38,185 nt of DNA from a virus, in IMG/VR virus record IMGVR_UViG_3300028809_000473, positions 1 through 38,185 of that record; one strand, 5' to 3'. Below are positions 6,829 through 14,289 of the stretch, piece by piece (within the stretch, counting starts at the first letter, position 1; every line of letters starts with the position of its first letter). Below the pieces are notes generated by a model, which saw nothing but the letters and a program-made list of their open reading frames with translations, did not search any database and was not told the origin of the DNA. The position numbers were made by a program, and so were the translations under genes.

Positions 6829-6857
6829 ATTAAACCACAGGGCCCCGGGACGCACAA
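6829..6857 (-). promoter_or_regulatory. Promoter of the TTGTC/TTTAATTAA family
   Basis: TTGTGC (6852-6857), 17 bp, TTTAAT (6829-6834). It probably drives the 195-aa, DUF262 and 83-aa genes and could read on through the tRNA-like gene to the terminator at 4165-4197. Confidence 0.72.
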
Positions 6858-6887
6858 CCCCGGGACCCTGGCGAGTCTGGCCGGCCG

Positions 6888-7769
6888 TCAGCGGCCGTAC
6901 TGCTCCGCGCCGTGCGAGACGTAGCCCTTGCCGTCGCAGTGGCTGCACGCGGCGACCGACACGGACTCCACCACGCCCGTCCAGTGGGTGACCTGCTGCT
7001 GCCACTGCTCCAGCGCCTCGGCGTAGTTGTCGGCCGCGACCCGGTCCGGGATCGGCAGAGTCAGACGCCGGTTGACCTTCACCGGCACGTGCCTGCCCGA
7101 CTTCAGCGGCCGGCCGCCGCGTCCGGTGTTGGCACGCCACTCGGTGCGGGGCTCGTCGTACGGGACGTACAGGCTCACGTGCACGCCGGGCCTGTTCTGG
7201 AAGTTCAGGGAGACGAAGTCGACGCGCGGCATCCCCTTGAAGACGGCCATCAGGTGGGCGGCCAGGCCAGGGATGTGCCCGGGGAACAGGTGCGCGTACT
7301 CCGTCCGCTCGGCCAGCATGTACGGGAGCTGCGCGACCCACTGCGGCTCGTCAGGTGCCGGCGGCTCCCGGCCCTCCAGGAACACCACCGGGCCGTCGTA
7401 GACGTGCTCCAGCGGCGGCTGCTCCTCGGTGACGTCCGTGTAGAACGACCACAGCGCGTCCTCGTCGCCCCTCACGCGCTCGTTCCGCTCCTCGACGGTG
7501 AGGGTGGCCGGGTAGCGCACGGACTCCGCGTTCGGGTCGATCAGCCGGTAGCCGACGGTCTTCGGCCGGGGCTGAGCCGTGGCGGTGAGCCGGACGGCCT
7601 CGCGGTCCGTGGCCCACCAGTCGCCGTGCAGCTCCGCCATCGGGCGGCCGTCGGCGAACATCCCGGTCAACTTGGCGCGGGCGGTGAACCCGGGCCGGCC
7701 GAACGCGTCCGGCACCGGCAGGTGGTACAGCCGGCGGCCGTCGGGGTGCTTCAGCGCGTAGACGGTCAT
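6888..7769 (-). CDS. 293-aa protein with C-terminal zinc knuckle, unknown
   Basis: ATG 7769 follows CAAGGAACGAGGAACCGACTC, which decides the start although the frame is open further upstream. The product begins MTVYALKHPDGRRLYHLPVP. A basic patch (RGGRPLKSGRHVPVKVNRRL, about residues 220-240) could bind nucleic acid, and the C-terminus has CSHCDGKGYVSHG, a CxxCxGxG zinc knuckle of the DnaJ type. It is the last gene of the unit from the promoter at 8924-8952. No known enzyme family is recognised. Confidence 0.72.
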   Translation of the reverse strand: MTVYALKHPDGRRLYHLPVPDAFGRPGFTARAKLTGMFADGRPMAELHGDWWATDREAVRLTATAQPRPKTVGYRLIDPNAESVRYPATLTVEERNERVRGDEDALWSFYTDVTEEQPPLEHVYDGPVVFLEGREPPAPDEPQWVAQLPYMLAERTEYAHLFPGHIPGLAAHLMAVFKGMPRVDFVSLNFQNRPGVHVSLYVPYDEPRTEWRANTGRGGRPLKSGRHVPVKVNRRLTLPIPDRVAADNYAEALEQWQQQVTHWTGVVESVSVAACSHCDGKGYVSHGAEQYGR

Positions 7770-7801
7770 GAGTCGGTTCCTCGTTCCTTGGTCGGTGGTC
7801 G

Positions 7802-8017
7802 TCAGGACGCGGCGGCCGGGACGTCCAGCATCCGCAGGCCGAGGTGCAGGCCCCGGTCCCGGCCGGCGCTGTAGACGCGCTGCACCACGACGATCGCCTG
7901 GTCCATCGGCACGCCGAGGCCGCGCAGCTCCGCTATCGCCGTCTCGGTGGTGTCCATGGCCCGGGTGAACCCCGGGTCCACGATGCGCTCGTCCGGGCTC
8001 TGCACACTGGTCGTCAC
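7802..8017 (-). CDS. 71-aa helical protein, unknown
   Basis: GTG start at 8017 behind a strong AGGAGG (not the usual start-associated repeat). The product is mostly one or two helices (ELRGLGVPMDQAIVVVQRVY) with no cysteine. A TATGAT on the minus strand at 8053-8058 may be a private -10 element. Unknown function. Confidence 0.6.
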   Translation of the reverse strand: MTTSVQSPDERIVDPGFTRAMDTTETAIAELRGLGVPMDQAIVVVQRVYSAGRDRGLHLGLRMLDVPAAAS

Positions 8018-8094
8018 GGTCGTTATCCCTCCTGCCCCGCCCCTGGCGCCGGATCATACGGGCGGGGGCGGGAATTGCGTTCCTGGTTCCTTGG

Positions 8095-8307
8095 TCAGTG
8101 AGCGGTGGTGCAGAACTCCCGGCGGAACCGGGAGACGGTGTAGCCGGTGCGGGGTGGCTCGGCGCCGGTCGTGTCGATGACGTACCAGCGCTTCGGGCCT
8201 CGGCCGCGCGTCACCTCGGTGTCGTCGTTGTACGGCTCCAGCCGGTAACGGCCGTCGCTGGTGGCGTACACGCTGCTGCCGAGGTGACGCAGGGTCCTAA
8301 CAGCCAT
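8095..8307 (-). CDS. 70-aa basic protein, unknown
   Basis: The coding frame extends upstream, but the ATG at 8307, giving MAVRTLRHLGSSVYATSDGR, is preferred because GAGGGATGAGG precedes it and the upstream gene ends at 8325. The protein is beta-rich and basic (EVTRGRGPKRWYVIDTTG) with a basic C-terminus. Small size and charge would suit a nucleic-acid or nucleoprotein contact. No family recognised. Confidence 0.6.
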   Translation of the reverse strand: MAVRTLRHLGSSVYATSDGRYRLEPYNDDTEVTRGRGPKRWYVIDTTGAEPPRTGYTVSRFRREFCTTAH

Positions 8308-8324
8308 CGTCTGTGCCTCATCCC

Positions 8325-8867
8325 TCAGTCGCGGGTGAAGTGGTCGGCGATGCAGCGGCGCAGCTCCCGCAGCGCCTCGCGCTTGTTCGGGATCGGGTCG
8401 CTGCTGCCCACGACCCACCCGGAGAAGTAGGCGCCCTCGTTCTTGAAGAACCAGCTGGCTTCGGCGATGACCTCCACCTCGTACGGCAGGTCACGGTGCA
8501 GGATGTTCTCCAGCGCGACCGCCGGGTCCACGGTGGGGTCGGAGCACCACACGGCGGTGACGACGACGCCCGCGTCCACGATCCGCACGTTCTCCGCGTT
8601 GTACGGCCGGCGGGCCGGCTGCTCGGTGGCGGCCTTGCGCACGGAGCGCGGGTGCCAGTCATTCCGGCGCAGGACCGCGACGTCCCGCTTGACGCGTGTC
8701 GGTGCGTCGTCGCACTCGACTCGGACGGTCTTCTCGGTGACCTTGACGACCGCACCGGTGCGCTCGTACCAGCCGCGCCCGCCGTAGCCGTTCTCGTTGG
8801 TGACGAACTGGACGCGGTCGCCCTCGTGCACGTTGCTGAAGTCCACCGGCTCGAACGTCTCGGTCAT
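8325..8867 (-). CDS. 180-aa protein with N-terminal SH3-like barrel, unknown
   Basis: First gene after the promoter at 8924-8952; ATG 8867 follows GGGGAACCGACC. Residues about 12-60 (EGDRVQFVTNENGYGGRGWY, then GAVVKVTEKTVRVECDD) have the short strands and glycines of an SH3-like or KOW-like barrel. The remainder is alpha/beta with a conserved-looking SWFFKNEGAYFSGWVVG. A role in nucleic-acid binding is possible but not shown. Confidence 0.65.
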   Translation of the reverse strand: MTETFEPVDFSNVHEGDRVQFVTNENGYGGRGWYERTGAVVKVTEKTVRVECDDAPTRVKRDVAVLRRNDWHPRSVRKAATEQPARRPYNAENVRIVDAGVVVTAVWCSDPTVDPAVALENILHRDLPYEVEVIAEASWFFKNEGAYFSGWVVGSSDPIPNKREALRELRRCIADHFTRD

Positions 8868-8923
8868 GGTCGGTTCCCCGTTCCCTGGTCTGCGGTCCGC
8901 CCGGCCAGCGCCCCGATGAATTA

Positions 8924-8952
8924 ATTAAACCATAGGGTGCCGGGGAAGACAA
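8924..8952 (-). promoter_or_regulatory. Promoter of the TTGTC/TTTAATTAA family
   Basis: TTGTCT (8947-8952), 17 bp, TTTAAT (8924-8929); directly follows the terminator of the methyltransferase unit. Confidence 0.75.
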
Positions 8953-8965
8953 CCCCGGGCACGAC

Positions 8966-8997
8966 GAAGCCCCGGGCCGCGAGGGCTCCGGGGCTTC
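8966..8997. terminator. Terminator of the methyltransferase unit
   Basis: GAAGCCCCGG (8966-8975) pairs with CCGGGGCTTC (8988-8997), the recurrent hairpin of this element. Confidence 0.75.
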
Positions 8998-9103
8998 AGG
9001 GTGGGGCGGTCGGTCGTTCAGGGGGACAGCGGGCGGATGATGCGGTCCCAGGCGGGCGTCACCATGTAGCGGCCGACGGAGCGTATCCACGCCTGTCAGT
9101 CGG

Positions 9104-10111
9104 CTACGCCGCCAGCACCTCGCCGCGCTCGCCGACACCGGACGCGGCGAGGACGGCCGCGAGCGCCAGGGCCTTCGGAACGGCGTTGCCGACCTGGAGG
9201 TGCCGCTGGCCGGACCTGCCGAGGAAGACGAGGTCCGGCCGGAACCCCTGGAGCGCCGCGCACTCGGCCAGGGACGGCCGCAGGTGTTTGCACGGCTCGG
9301 CCGGGTCCCGCTCCCCGCCCTCCGCGCACTGCACGCACAGCGGCGCCCGGTCCCGCCACGCGTCAGTGCCGATGACCTTCCGCATGGCCTGCCGGGAGCC
9401 GTTGCCGAACGGCTCCGCGCCCCCGGTGTAGACCCCGCCGCCGGTCACCGCCGGGGACGGGCGGCGGGTGTACCCCCACCCGACGACGTCCGCCATGGCG
9501 ACCAGCGGCGGCTGTCCCGGCCCGCCGTGCGTCGACGCGGGCAGTGACACCTCCCGCACCCGGGACGCCAGCAGGAGGGCGCGAGGCCGCTTCTGCCCAG
9601 CGCCGTGCCGCTCGGCGTGCAGGACGCCGGCGGCCGTGCTGTACCCCCAGTCGCCCAGAATCTCCGCGTAGTGCCCCCACACCGGCAGCACCGACGGCAC
9701 CTGCTCCAGGACGACCCACGCCGGGCGCAGGTCGTACAGCCAGCGCATCGGCTCGGCGGTCAGGATGGACCGGGCGTCCAGGCACCCCGCAGCGTGCGCG
9801 GCCCGGGTGTCCCGGCCCCGGGCCAGACTGTCGATGGCCTCGTGAACCAGCGGCAGGTCGGTGAGGCCCAGCCTCCGCCCGGACTTGCCGAACGGCGGGC
9901 AGGGCGGCCCGCCCACCAGGCCGCCCGTGCCTGCGAACGGCTCGGTGGGGTGCCGGGTGACGTCGCACTCGATGGTCCAGTGCCCGGCGGCCCGTCGGGT
10001 GGCGCAGGCGGCCGGGTCCATTTCCAGCCCCGGGCCGTGCAGGCCGAGGGGCCGCAGCACCTCGCTGAAGCCGACGCCCGCGAATATCTCGGTAACCTGC
10101 GCGCCGTTCAT
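9104..10111 (-). CDS. C5 cytosine DNA methyltransferase
   Basis: 335 residues from ATG 10111. Motif I EIFAGVGFSEVL (8-19); motif IV GGPPCPPFGKSG (68-79) with the catalytic Cys71, where the common PPCQ is PPCP; motif VI as WVVLEQVPS with EQV (136-138) for ENV; motif VIII region GAGQKRPRALL; motifs IX-X ECAALQGF and QVGNAVPKALA. The enzyme transfers a methyl group from SAM to cytosine C5. The target-recognition region (about 205-270) is short. No restriction endonuclease gene is adjacent, so self-protection against host restriction is the likely role. The start overlaps the upstream stop by ATGA. Confidence 0.92.
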   Translation of the reverse strand: MNGAQVTEIFAGVGFSEVLRPLGLHGPGLEMDPAACATRRAAGHWTIECDVTRHPTEPFAGTGGLVGGPPCPPFGKSGRRLGLTDLPLVHEAIDSLARGRDTRAAHAAGCLDARSILTAEPMRWLYDLRPAWVVLEQVPSVLPVWGHYAEILGDWGYSTAAGVLHAERHGAGQKRPRALLLASRVREVSLPASTHGGPGQPPLVAMADVVGWGYTRRPSPAVTGGGVYTGGAEPFGNGSRQAMRKVIGTDAWRDRAPLCVQCAEGGERDPAEPCKHLRPSLAECAALQGFRPDLVFLGRSGQRHLQVGNAVPKALALAAVLAASGVGERGEVLAA

Positions 10112-10620
10112 CCCTCGTCCTCCGCCTCGTCGTCCTCGTCGGCCAGGCCGTCGGCGAGGTCGCCGAGGGTGTAGCCGCTCCAGCACCGCGCGCAGTAGAA
10201 GGCGGCGTCCTTCCGGTCCGGGAGGTCGGAGGGCTTCGCGAACAGTCGCTCCGTGGCGTGGCTGCACGACTGGCAGCGCAGTATGGCGATGGACCGGAAC
10301 ACGATCTTTCGCCGGTTCATCTCCGCCCGCAGGGCCCGCGCGTAGTCGTAGACGAAGCCTTTGTCCTGACCGGAGAACACCGTGCTGGTCAGCTCGCAGA
10401 GCTGCGCCCGGCGCAGCACCGTCGCGTCGTCCAGGCGTTCCCACTGCGAGCGGAACGCCGGCGAAGTGCGGTAGCCCTTGGCCCGCCGCAGCAGGTCGGC
10501 GAACTCTTCCGCCGTCGGGGCGGTGTACCCCTCGGGCGGCCAGACCCTGTACCGGGGCGCGTAGTCGTTGTCCCGCTTCATCTCCAGCAGGGCCCGGCGG
10601 GACAGTGTGTCGACGGCCAT
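10108..10620 (-). CDS. 170-aa zinc-ribbon protein upstream of methyltransferase
   Basis: ATG 10620 to TGA 10108, overlapping the methyltransferase start (ATGA). The N-terminal two thirds are helical and basic; a ribbon with CQSC (about 115-118) and CARC (about 143-146) follows, and the tail is strongly acidic (DEDDEAEDEG). The arrangement of helical domain, zinc ribbon and acidic tail suggests a DNA- or protein-binding accessory factor translated with the methyltransferase. Family unknown. Confidence 0.72.
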   Translation of the reverse strand: MAVDTLSRRALLEMKRDNDYAPRYRVWPPEGYTAPTAEEFADLLRRAKGYRTSPAFRSQWERLDDATVLRRAQLCELTSTVFSGQDKGFVYDYARALRAEMNRRKIVFRSIAILRCQSCSHATERLFAKPSDLPDRKDAAFYCARCWSGYTLGDLADGLADEDDEAEDEG

Positions 10621-10621
10621 G

Positions 10622-11083
10622 TCACCTCGCCCGCTTCACGGAGTGGAGGGTGAACCGGAAGTTGGCCCGCGCGCCGAACCGGGCGCGCACCTGCTTCAGC
10701 GCCTCGTACCGCGCCTCCAGCTCGGTGCGTGCGGAGACGAACACCGGCAGCAGGCTGTCCCGGCTGCCGTCCTCCGCCATCGCCTTGTGCTGGAGCGTGA
10801 CGGTCCAGCGGCGGTAGGTCTCCCGGCGCGGGAACACCTGCGAGGGGCGGTAGCGGCGGGACTGCTCCTCGCCGGCCTTGGCGCAGTACAGGTGCGTGCG
10901 GTCGGTGCGCACGTAGACGGCCGGGAACTCCACCTCGTCGCCGTCCTCGTCCAGCGTGCGGATGGTCACCGGCTGGCCCATCGTCGCCTCGCCGGGGCGC
11001 AGGTGCACCAGCCCGGGGCGGACGCGGGACGCGGGGCCGGACGGCTTGCGCCGCACCGGTCGCTCCACGGAGTAGCTGGTCAT
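10622..11083 (-). CDS. 153-aa basic protein, unknown
   Basis: First gene of the methyltransferase unit, ATG 11083 after CCAAGGAAAGTAGGGCCC. The first 30 residues are very basic and probably disordered; the rest alternates strands and helices and ends in a basic segment (RARFGARANFRFTLHSVKRAR). Only 1 bp separates it from the next gene. It resembles a small nucleic-acid-binding protein by charge, but no motif proves it. Confidence 0.68.
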   Translation of the reverse strand: MTSYSVERPVRRKPSGPASRVRPGLVHLRPGEATMGQPVTIRTLDEDGDEVEFPAVYVRTDRTHLYCAKAGEEQSRRYRPSQVFPRRETYRRWTVTLQHKAMAEDGSRDSLLPVFVSARTELEARYEALKQVRARFGARANFRFTLHSVKRAR

Positions 11084-11137
11084 GGGGCCCTACTTTCCTT
11101 GGTCTTTGGTCTCCGACCTAACGGCCGTTATGACTTA

Positions 11138-11166
11138 ATTAAACCATGAAGCCCCGGGGCGGACAA
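11138..11166 (-). promoter_or_regulatory. Promoter of the TTGTC/TTTAATTAA family for the methyltransferase unit
   Basis: TTGTCC (11161-11166), 17 bp, TTTAAT (11138-11143). Confidence 0.75.
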
Positions 11167-11188
11167 CCCCGGGGCACAGGTTCTGCGG

Positions 11189-11344
11189 TCAGTCCTCGTC
11201 CGGGACGTGCACGCGGAACGTGTCGCTGGCCGGGTCCATCCGCACCTCGGCCTGTCCGCCGTTGCTGCGGATCTCCTGCGCCTTCGCCTCGGCCGGCTTG
11301 ACGCCGCGCGGGTGGCCCGCCGGCGACGTGAACACCACTGCCAT
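11189..11344 (-). CDS. 51-aa protein, unknown
   Basis: ATG 11344 to TGA 11189, preceded by CCAAGGAATGAGGAAGATC. It begins MAVVFTSPAGHPRGVKPAEA and ends FRVHVPDED, a compact alpha/beta-sized protein without cysteine. The strong start-associated sequence and intact frame are the evidence for a real gene. No family recognised. Confidence 0.6.
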   Translation of the reverse strand: MAVVFTSPAGHPRGVKPAEAKAQEIRSNGGQAEVRMDPASDTFRVHVPDED

Positions 11345-11391
11345 GATCTTCCTCATTCCTTGGTCGGGCGCTCGGACTGAGCTGCCTCACA

Positions 11392-11423
11392 GGGGGCGCG
11401 GACGGCTCACCGGCCGCGCCCCC
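11392..11423. terminator. Hairpin after the 92-aa gene
   Basis: GGGGGCGCGG (11392-11401) pairs perfectly over 10 bp with CCGCGCCCCC (11414-11423). Confidence 0.65.
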
Positions 11424-11432
11424 GGGCGGCGT

Positions 11433-11711
11433 TCAGCGCGCGGAGGCGTTCCCCGGGAACGTCGGCACCCCGGCGGCCTCGTTCCACGCCGCGAAGTCCT
11501 CGCCGGGCATCCCGTTCGACAAGGACCCCAGCGCCGTGGCGGCAGCGCCGGCGAGGGTCGCGTGGACCAGGGCGGCGGTCAGGTCCGCCGTACGCCGGGC
11601 GATCCGCTCCTCTCCGGACATGTCCGCCTTCCAGCCGGTGTCCGCGTTCTCCCACGTCTCGGCCTGGCGCTGAAACCGTTCGGCCTCCAGGTAGTGCTCG
11701 GGTCCGGTCAT
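11433..11711 (-). CDS. 92-aa protein, unknown
   Basis: ATG 11711 after AACACGAGAGGAACCGAC. The start MTGPEHYLEAERFQRQAE is of a type common in Streptomyces plasmid and phage genomes (GPEHY-AE helix). A central Ala-rich helix (ALVHATLAGAAATALGSL) may be amphipathic or weakly membrane-associated. The frame ends just before the hairpin at 11392-11423. Function unknown. Confidence 0.7.
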   Translation of the reverse strand: MTGPEHYLEAERFQRQAETWENADTGWKADMSGEERIARRTADLTAALVHATLAGAAATALGSLSNGMPGEDFAAWNEAAGVPTFPGNASAR

Positions 11712-11778
11712 CGTGTCGGTTCCTCTCGTGTTCGGTGGGCCGGGGCCGCCGGTCGACGGCCCCGGGTCTGTCTGTCGG

Positions 11779-12192
11779 TCAGGCGCTGACCAGTTCGCGG
11801 GTCTTCGCCGGGCGCACCGTCTGGCGGACGGTCACCGGGGCGCCGCCGGCCAGGACCATGAGCACCACGGCCGCCCTGTACTCCGCCTTGCGCGGCCTGT
11901 AGTTCCGCAGCAGGACGTCCACCTGTGCGGCGGTGTAGTGGTAGGTCCGGCGGGTCCGGCTCTCCGAGCCGCGCACGGTGCGGTGGCGGCGGACGACCTT
12001 GACGGGCTCGACGCCGAGGCGCTTGGCCACGGAGCGCAGGCCGTTCGCCACACCCTCGGCCGCCTCGGCGTCCACGCCGGCCGCGAGGGCGTGGGTGGCG
12101 AGGGCGCGGCCTCGGTGCAGCGAGCGGGCCAGCCGGGTGGCGGCGGAGCGCTGGGCGACGATCCGGCGGCGGAGGCGGGAGGTCTGCGTCAT
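11779..12192 (-). CDS. 137-aa very basic protein, unknown
   Basis: First gene after the promoter at 12244-12272; ATG 12192 follows CAAGGAACGAGGAACCGACC exactly. About one residue in five is Arg or Lys (RLRRRIVAQRSAATRLARSL at the N-terminus), so it is likely to bind nucleic acid. RRTYHYTAAQVDVLLRNYRP in the C-terminal half could be a helix-turn-helix-like segment. No confident family. Confidence 0.7.
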   Translation of the reverse strand: MTQTSRLRRRIVAQRSAATRLARSLHRGRALATHALAAGVDAEAAEGVANGLRSVAKRLGVEPVKVVRRHRTVRGSESRTRRTYHYTAAQVDVLLRNYRPRKAEYRAAVVLMVLAGGAPVTVRQTVRPAKTRELVSA

Positions 12193-12213
12193 GGTCGGTT
12201 CCTCGTTCCTTGG
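12193..12213 (-). promoter_or_regulatory. Reference copy of the start-associated sequence
   Basis: The minus strand reads GACCAAGGAACGAGGAACC then GACC-ATG. Close copies precede most minus-strand genes, for example those starting at 364, 528, 2202, 2511, 5061, 6784, 7769, 8867, 12957, 13881, 15614, 18140, 18901 and 19519, and a copy precedes the plus-strand start at 37524. It contains two Shine-Dalgarno-like blocks (AAGGAA and GAGGAA), but conservation extends beyond what ribosome binding needs. Confidence 0.75.
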
Positions 12214-12243
12214 TCTGTCGCCGGTCCTCCCGGCGATGACTTA

Positions 12244-12272
12244 ATTAAATCATAGACTCGCGACGGGGGCAA
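12244..12272 (-). promoter_or_regulatory. Promoter of the TTGTC/TTTAATTAA family
   Basis: TTGCCC (12267-12272), 17 bp, TTTAAT (12244-12249); drives the basic 137-aa gene and probably the two small genes after it. Confidence 0.72.
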
Positions 12273-12287
12273 CCCCGGGACGCGAAG

Positions 12288-12317
12288 AAGCCCCGGAGCA
12301 ACGCGGCTCCGGGGCTT
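12288..12317. terminator. Terminator after the 63-aa gene
   Basis: AAGCCCCGGAGC (12288-12299) pairs with GCTCCGGGGCTT (12306-12317), a perfect 12-bp stem. Confidence 0.78.
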
Positions 12318-12332
12318 TGGTGCGGCTGGCAG

Positions 12333-12524
12333 TCAGGCCGACCGCGCGGTGAACCCGTTGGCTGTGCGGCGGACCTCCACGCCGGGGCCGACGATGCGGC
12401 CGGCGACGATCCGGGTCCCGCTCGGGGCGAGCTGGTCCATCGCGTCCAGCAGCTCGGCGACCTGGACAGCGAGGGCCAGGGCCCGCTCCTCCATGTCACG
12501 GATCTCGCGCATGCTTCCCTTCAC
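12333..12524 (-). CDS. 63-aa helical protein, unknown
   Basis: Begins at GTG 12524 behind GAGGGGGACACC; an ATG four codons later is an alternative. The first 35 residues form a heptad-like helix (MEERALALAVQVAELLDAMD) that may dimerise, followed by short strands. It is the last gene of its unit, only 10 bp from the 140-aa gene, and is followed by a clear terminator. Confidence 0.62.
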   Translation of the reverse strand: MKGSMREIRDMEERALALAVQVAELLDAMDQLAPSGTRIVAGRIVGPGVEVRRTANGFTARSA

Positions 12525-12534
12525 GGTGTCCCCC

Positions 12535-12957
12535 TCAGTACCACTGGCCGTCGGCGTTGCGGCGGGTCACGTACGTCTGCACGGTCCGGACCGTGTCCGA
12601 CCAGAGACCGGGCAGCTCGTACCGGACGGACGCGTGGTGCCGGTACGTGGCCGCCACGACGACCGGGAAGTGGTCGCCGTGCAGGCTGTGCATGGTGACC
12701 GTGTCGCCGGCGCGCAGCCCGAGGAAGTCGGGCGACTCGACCATCGCCGCGCCCTCCCACCACCGGCGGTAGTCCGCAGGGTTTCCGCGCGGCGTCTCGG
12801 GCATCGGCTCGAACAGGTCGCCGGGCCGGTAGTCGTAGTGGACGCCGGGGTCCAGCGCGTACCGGGTCAGGGACAGGGTCGGGCTGTAGAGGTGGCCCCG
12901 GTCCAGTGCCGCCGGGACGGCGGACTGCGGGAGAGTCTGCGTGTCGGTCGTGGTCAT
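12535..12957 (-). CDS. 140-aa protein, unknown
   Basis: ATG 12957 (MTTTDTQTLPQSAVP) is chosen over an upstream in-frame start because it overlaps the previous stop by ATGA and is preceded by CAAGGAACGAGGACAGC. The protein is beta-rich with many aromatic residues (LYSPTLSLTRYALDPGVHYD; RYELPGLWSDTVRTVQTYV) and a G-D-T-V-T-M strand suggesting a small barrel. No recognised family. Confidence 0.65.
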   Translation of the reverse strand: MTTTDTQTLPQSAVPAALDRGHLYSPTLSLTRYALDPGVHYDYRPGDLFEPMPETPRGNPADYRRWWEGAAMVESPDFLGLRAGDTVTMHSLHGDHFPVVVAATYRHHASVRYELPGLWSDTVRTVQTYVTRRNADGQWY

Positions 12958-13550
12958 GCTGTCCTCGTTCCTTGGTCGTCGTGCGCGAAGTCGATGGCCC
13001 GGTCCAAGGCGGGCCAGAGCCGGCCGTCCCGGCCCCACACGGGGTCGATGACGGCGAGCAGCACGCCCTCACGGATCAGCCCCCGGCGGGCGCGGCGGCC
13101 GATGCCGGGCAGCTCCGAACCGAGCTGGAGGCGGCCGGGACGGCCTCCGAAGCCGGTGTGCGGCTCGCCGCCCCACCGGGTCGCCAGCAGGCCGCGAGAC
13201 GGCCCCACAGCGCTTCCGGGGCCGTACGCGGTGACGATGAGCCCGGCCGCCCGCGCGGTCCGTACGAGGAGCCGCAGCAGCGGGTCCCCGCCGGCGATCC
13301 AGCCCTGCACGGCCGCGCGCTGCTCCCACCGGCGGCCGTCGAACGCCTCGGCGTCCATACCCGGCTGCGAGTCGGTGGTGACGTAGCCGCGCCGGTTCAG
13401 CCGGGCAAGCACCGGCACCAGGTGCGCCGTCTCCTCGTCCGGCCGCGCGGCGCCGTACCCGGGCCGCGCGTCGATGCGGCCCTCCAGCCAGCCGGCCATC
13501 GCCGCGCCCACCTCGTCGATGCTGCGGGCGTCGCGCCAGATCCGGTCCAT
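12954..13550 (-). CDS. DUF6919-like protein
   Basis: 198 residues from ATG 13550 (MDRIWRDARSIDEVGAAMAG). The pattern AGWLEGRI...PGY...PDEETAHLVPVLARLNRRGYVTTDSQPG followed by RRWEQRAAVQGWI matches what I recall of the actinobacterial DUF6919 family, whose function is unknown. Its last codons (DDQGTRTA) are encoded by the start-associated sequence of the next gene, so both the amino-acid tail and the ribosome-binding signal share the same bases. Family assignment is from memory. Confidence 0.7.
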   Translation of the reverse strand: MDRIWRDARSIDEVGAAMAGWLEGRIDARPGYGAARPDEETAHLVPVLARLNRRGYVTTDSQPGMDAEAFDGRRWEQRAAVQGWIAGGDPLLRLLVRTARAAGLIVTAYGPGSAVGPSRGLLATRWGGEPHTGFGGRPGRLQLGSELPGIGRRARRGLIREGVLLAVIDPVWGRDGRLWPALDRAIDFAHDDQGTRTA

Positions 13551-13589
13551 GGCTTCCTCCGTCCTCGGTTCCTCGGTCAGGGTGGGGCA

Positions 13590-13623
13590 GGGCCCCGGTA
13601 TCGCCAACGCGGCGCCGGGGCCC
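13590..13623. terminator. Hairpin after the 82-aa gene
   Basis: GGGCCCCGG (13590-13598) pairs with CCGGGGCCC (13615-13623); intra-operonic, so possibly an attenuator. Confidence 0.55.
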
Positions 13624-13632
13624 GGCGGGTGG

Positions 13633-13881
13633 TCAGGCGCGACGGCGCAGGAAGGGGAACGGGTCCACGGCGTCGGCGTCGGTGAACAGCCAGGCGTCGA
13701 ACTTGTCGGGCCCCATGCGCTTCTCCAGCTCGTCTATCAGCCAGCCCCGCGTGACGGCCAGTTCCTCGCTCATCGGCAGCGTCTCGGACGTCAGCCACGT
13801 CACGCTCAGGGCCTCGTCCGACATGCGGCTGATCTTCTCCTGGACTGCTGTCACGGCCTCGCGCAGTGCGTTCGCGTCCAT
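13633..13881 (-). CDS. 82-aa protein, unknown
   Basis: ATG 13881 (MDANALREAVTAVQEKISRM) after CAAGGAACGAGGAAC. All-helical acidic protein with an amphipathic N-terminal helix and a Phe-rich C-terminus (DPFPFLRRRA). First gene of the unit promoted at 13931-13960. No family recognised. Confidence 0.68.
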   Translation of the reverse strand: MDANALREAVTAVQEKISRMSDEALSVTWLTSETLPMSEELAVTRGWLIDELEKRMGPDKFDAWLFTDADAVDPFPFLRRRA

Positions 13882-13930
13882 GTGTTCCTCGTTCCTTGGT
13901 CTGTCAGCGGTCAACCCCGTCGATGAATTG

Positions 13931-13960
13931 ATTAAATCATAAGGCGGGCCAGCGGGGCAA
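13931..13960 (-). promoter_or_regulatory. Promoter of the TTGTC/TTTAATTAA family
   Basis: TTGCCC (13955-13960), 18 bp, TTTAAT (13931-13936); abuts the terminator of the unit to its right. Confidence 0.72.
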
Positions 13961-13975
13961 CCCCGGACACGGCGA

Positions 13976-14005
13976 AGCCCCGGGACCGCGAGGGTCGCCG
14001 GGGCT
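13976..14005. terminator. Terminator of the 14-15.6 kb unit
   Basis: AGCCCCGG (13976-13983) pairs with CCGGGGCT (13998-14005). Confidence 0.68.
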
Positions 14006-14008
14006 CCG

Positions 14009-14026
14009 TGTCGAAATATTTCTACA
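14009..14026. repeat. Second parS-like palindrome (one mismatch)
   Basis: TGTCGAAATATTTCTACA differs from a perfect palindrome at one position and matches the arms of 3741-3758. It covers the stop codon of the 77-aa gene, between that gene and its terminator. Confidence 0.45.
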
Positions 14027-14255
14027 CACGGTCCACGCGGAACGCGTAGCCACTGCCCTCGTGCTTCATCTGCTCGCCGGCCGGACGGTGGGCGAAGTCG
14101 GCGGCGAACCGGCGGGCCTCGCCGCGCGGCACGCGGGAGTTGTCCATCAGGCAGTACGCCACGGCGAACTCCACCTCGCGCAGCGTGCGCAGTGGGGTCG
14201 GGTTGGCCCTCACCGTGCCGTCGGGCAGGGTGCGGGTCAGGGTGTAGCTGGGCAT
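14022..14255 (-). CDS. 77-aa protein, unknown
   Basis: ATG 14255 (MPSYTLTRTLPDGTVRANPT) is chosen for the GAAACGAGGAACCG before it. Beta-strands at the N-terminus are followed by a helix (REVEFAVAYCLMD) and a basic C-terminus. The stop codon lies in the parS-like palindrome. Last gene of its unit. Unknown function. Confidence 0.66.
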   Translation of the reverse strand: MPSYTLTRTLPDGTVRANPTPLRTLREVEFAVAYCLMDNSRVPRGEARRFAADFAHRPAGEQMKHEGSGYAFRVDRV

Positions 14256-14289
14256 CGGTTCCTCGTTTCCTCGGTCGGGCGGCCGGTGG

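Noticed and set aside
9018-9065. Short coding-like tail MVTPAWDRIIRPLSP after the methyltransferase
   Set aside because: Only 15 codons, no ribosome site, a stop just upstream in frame. Perhaps a gene remnant, but not supportable as a gene.
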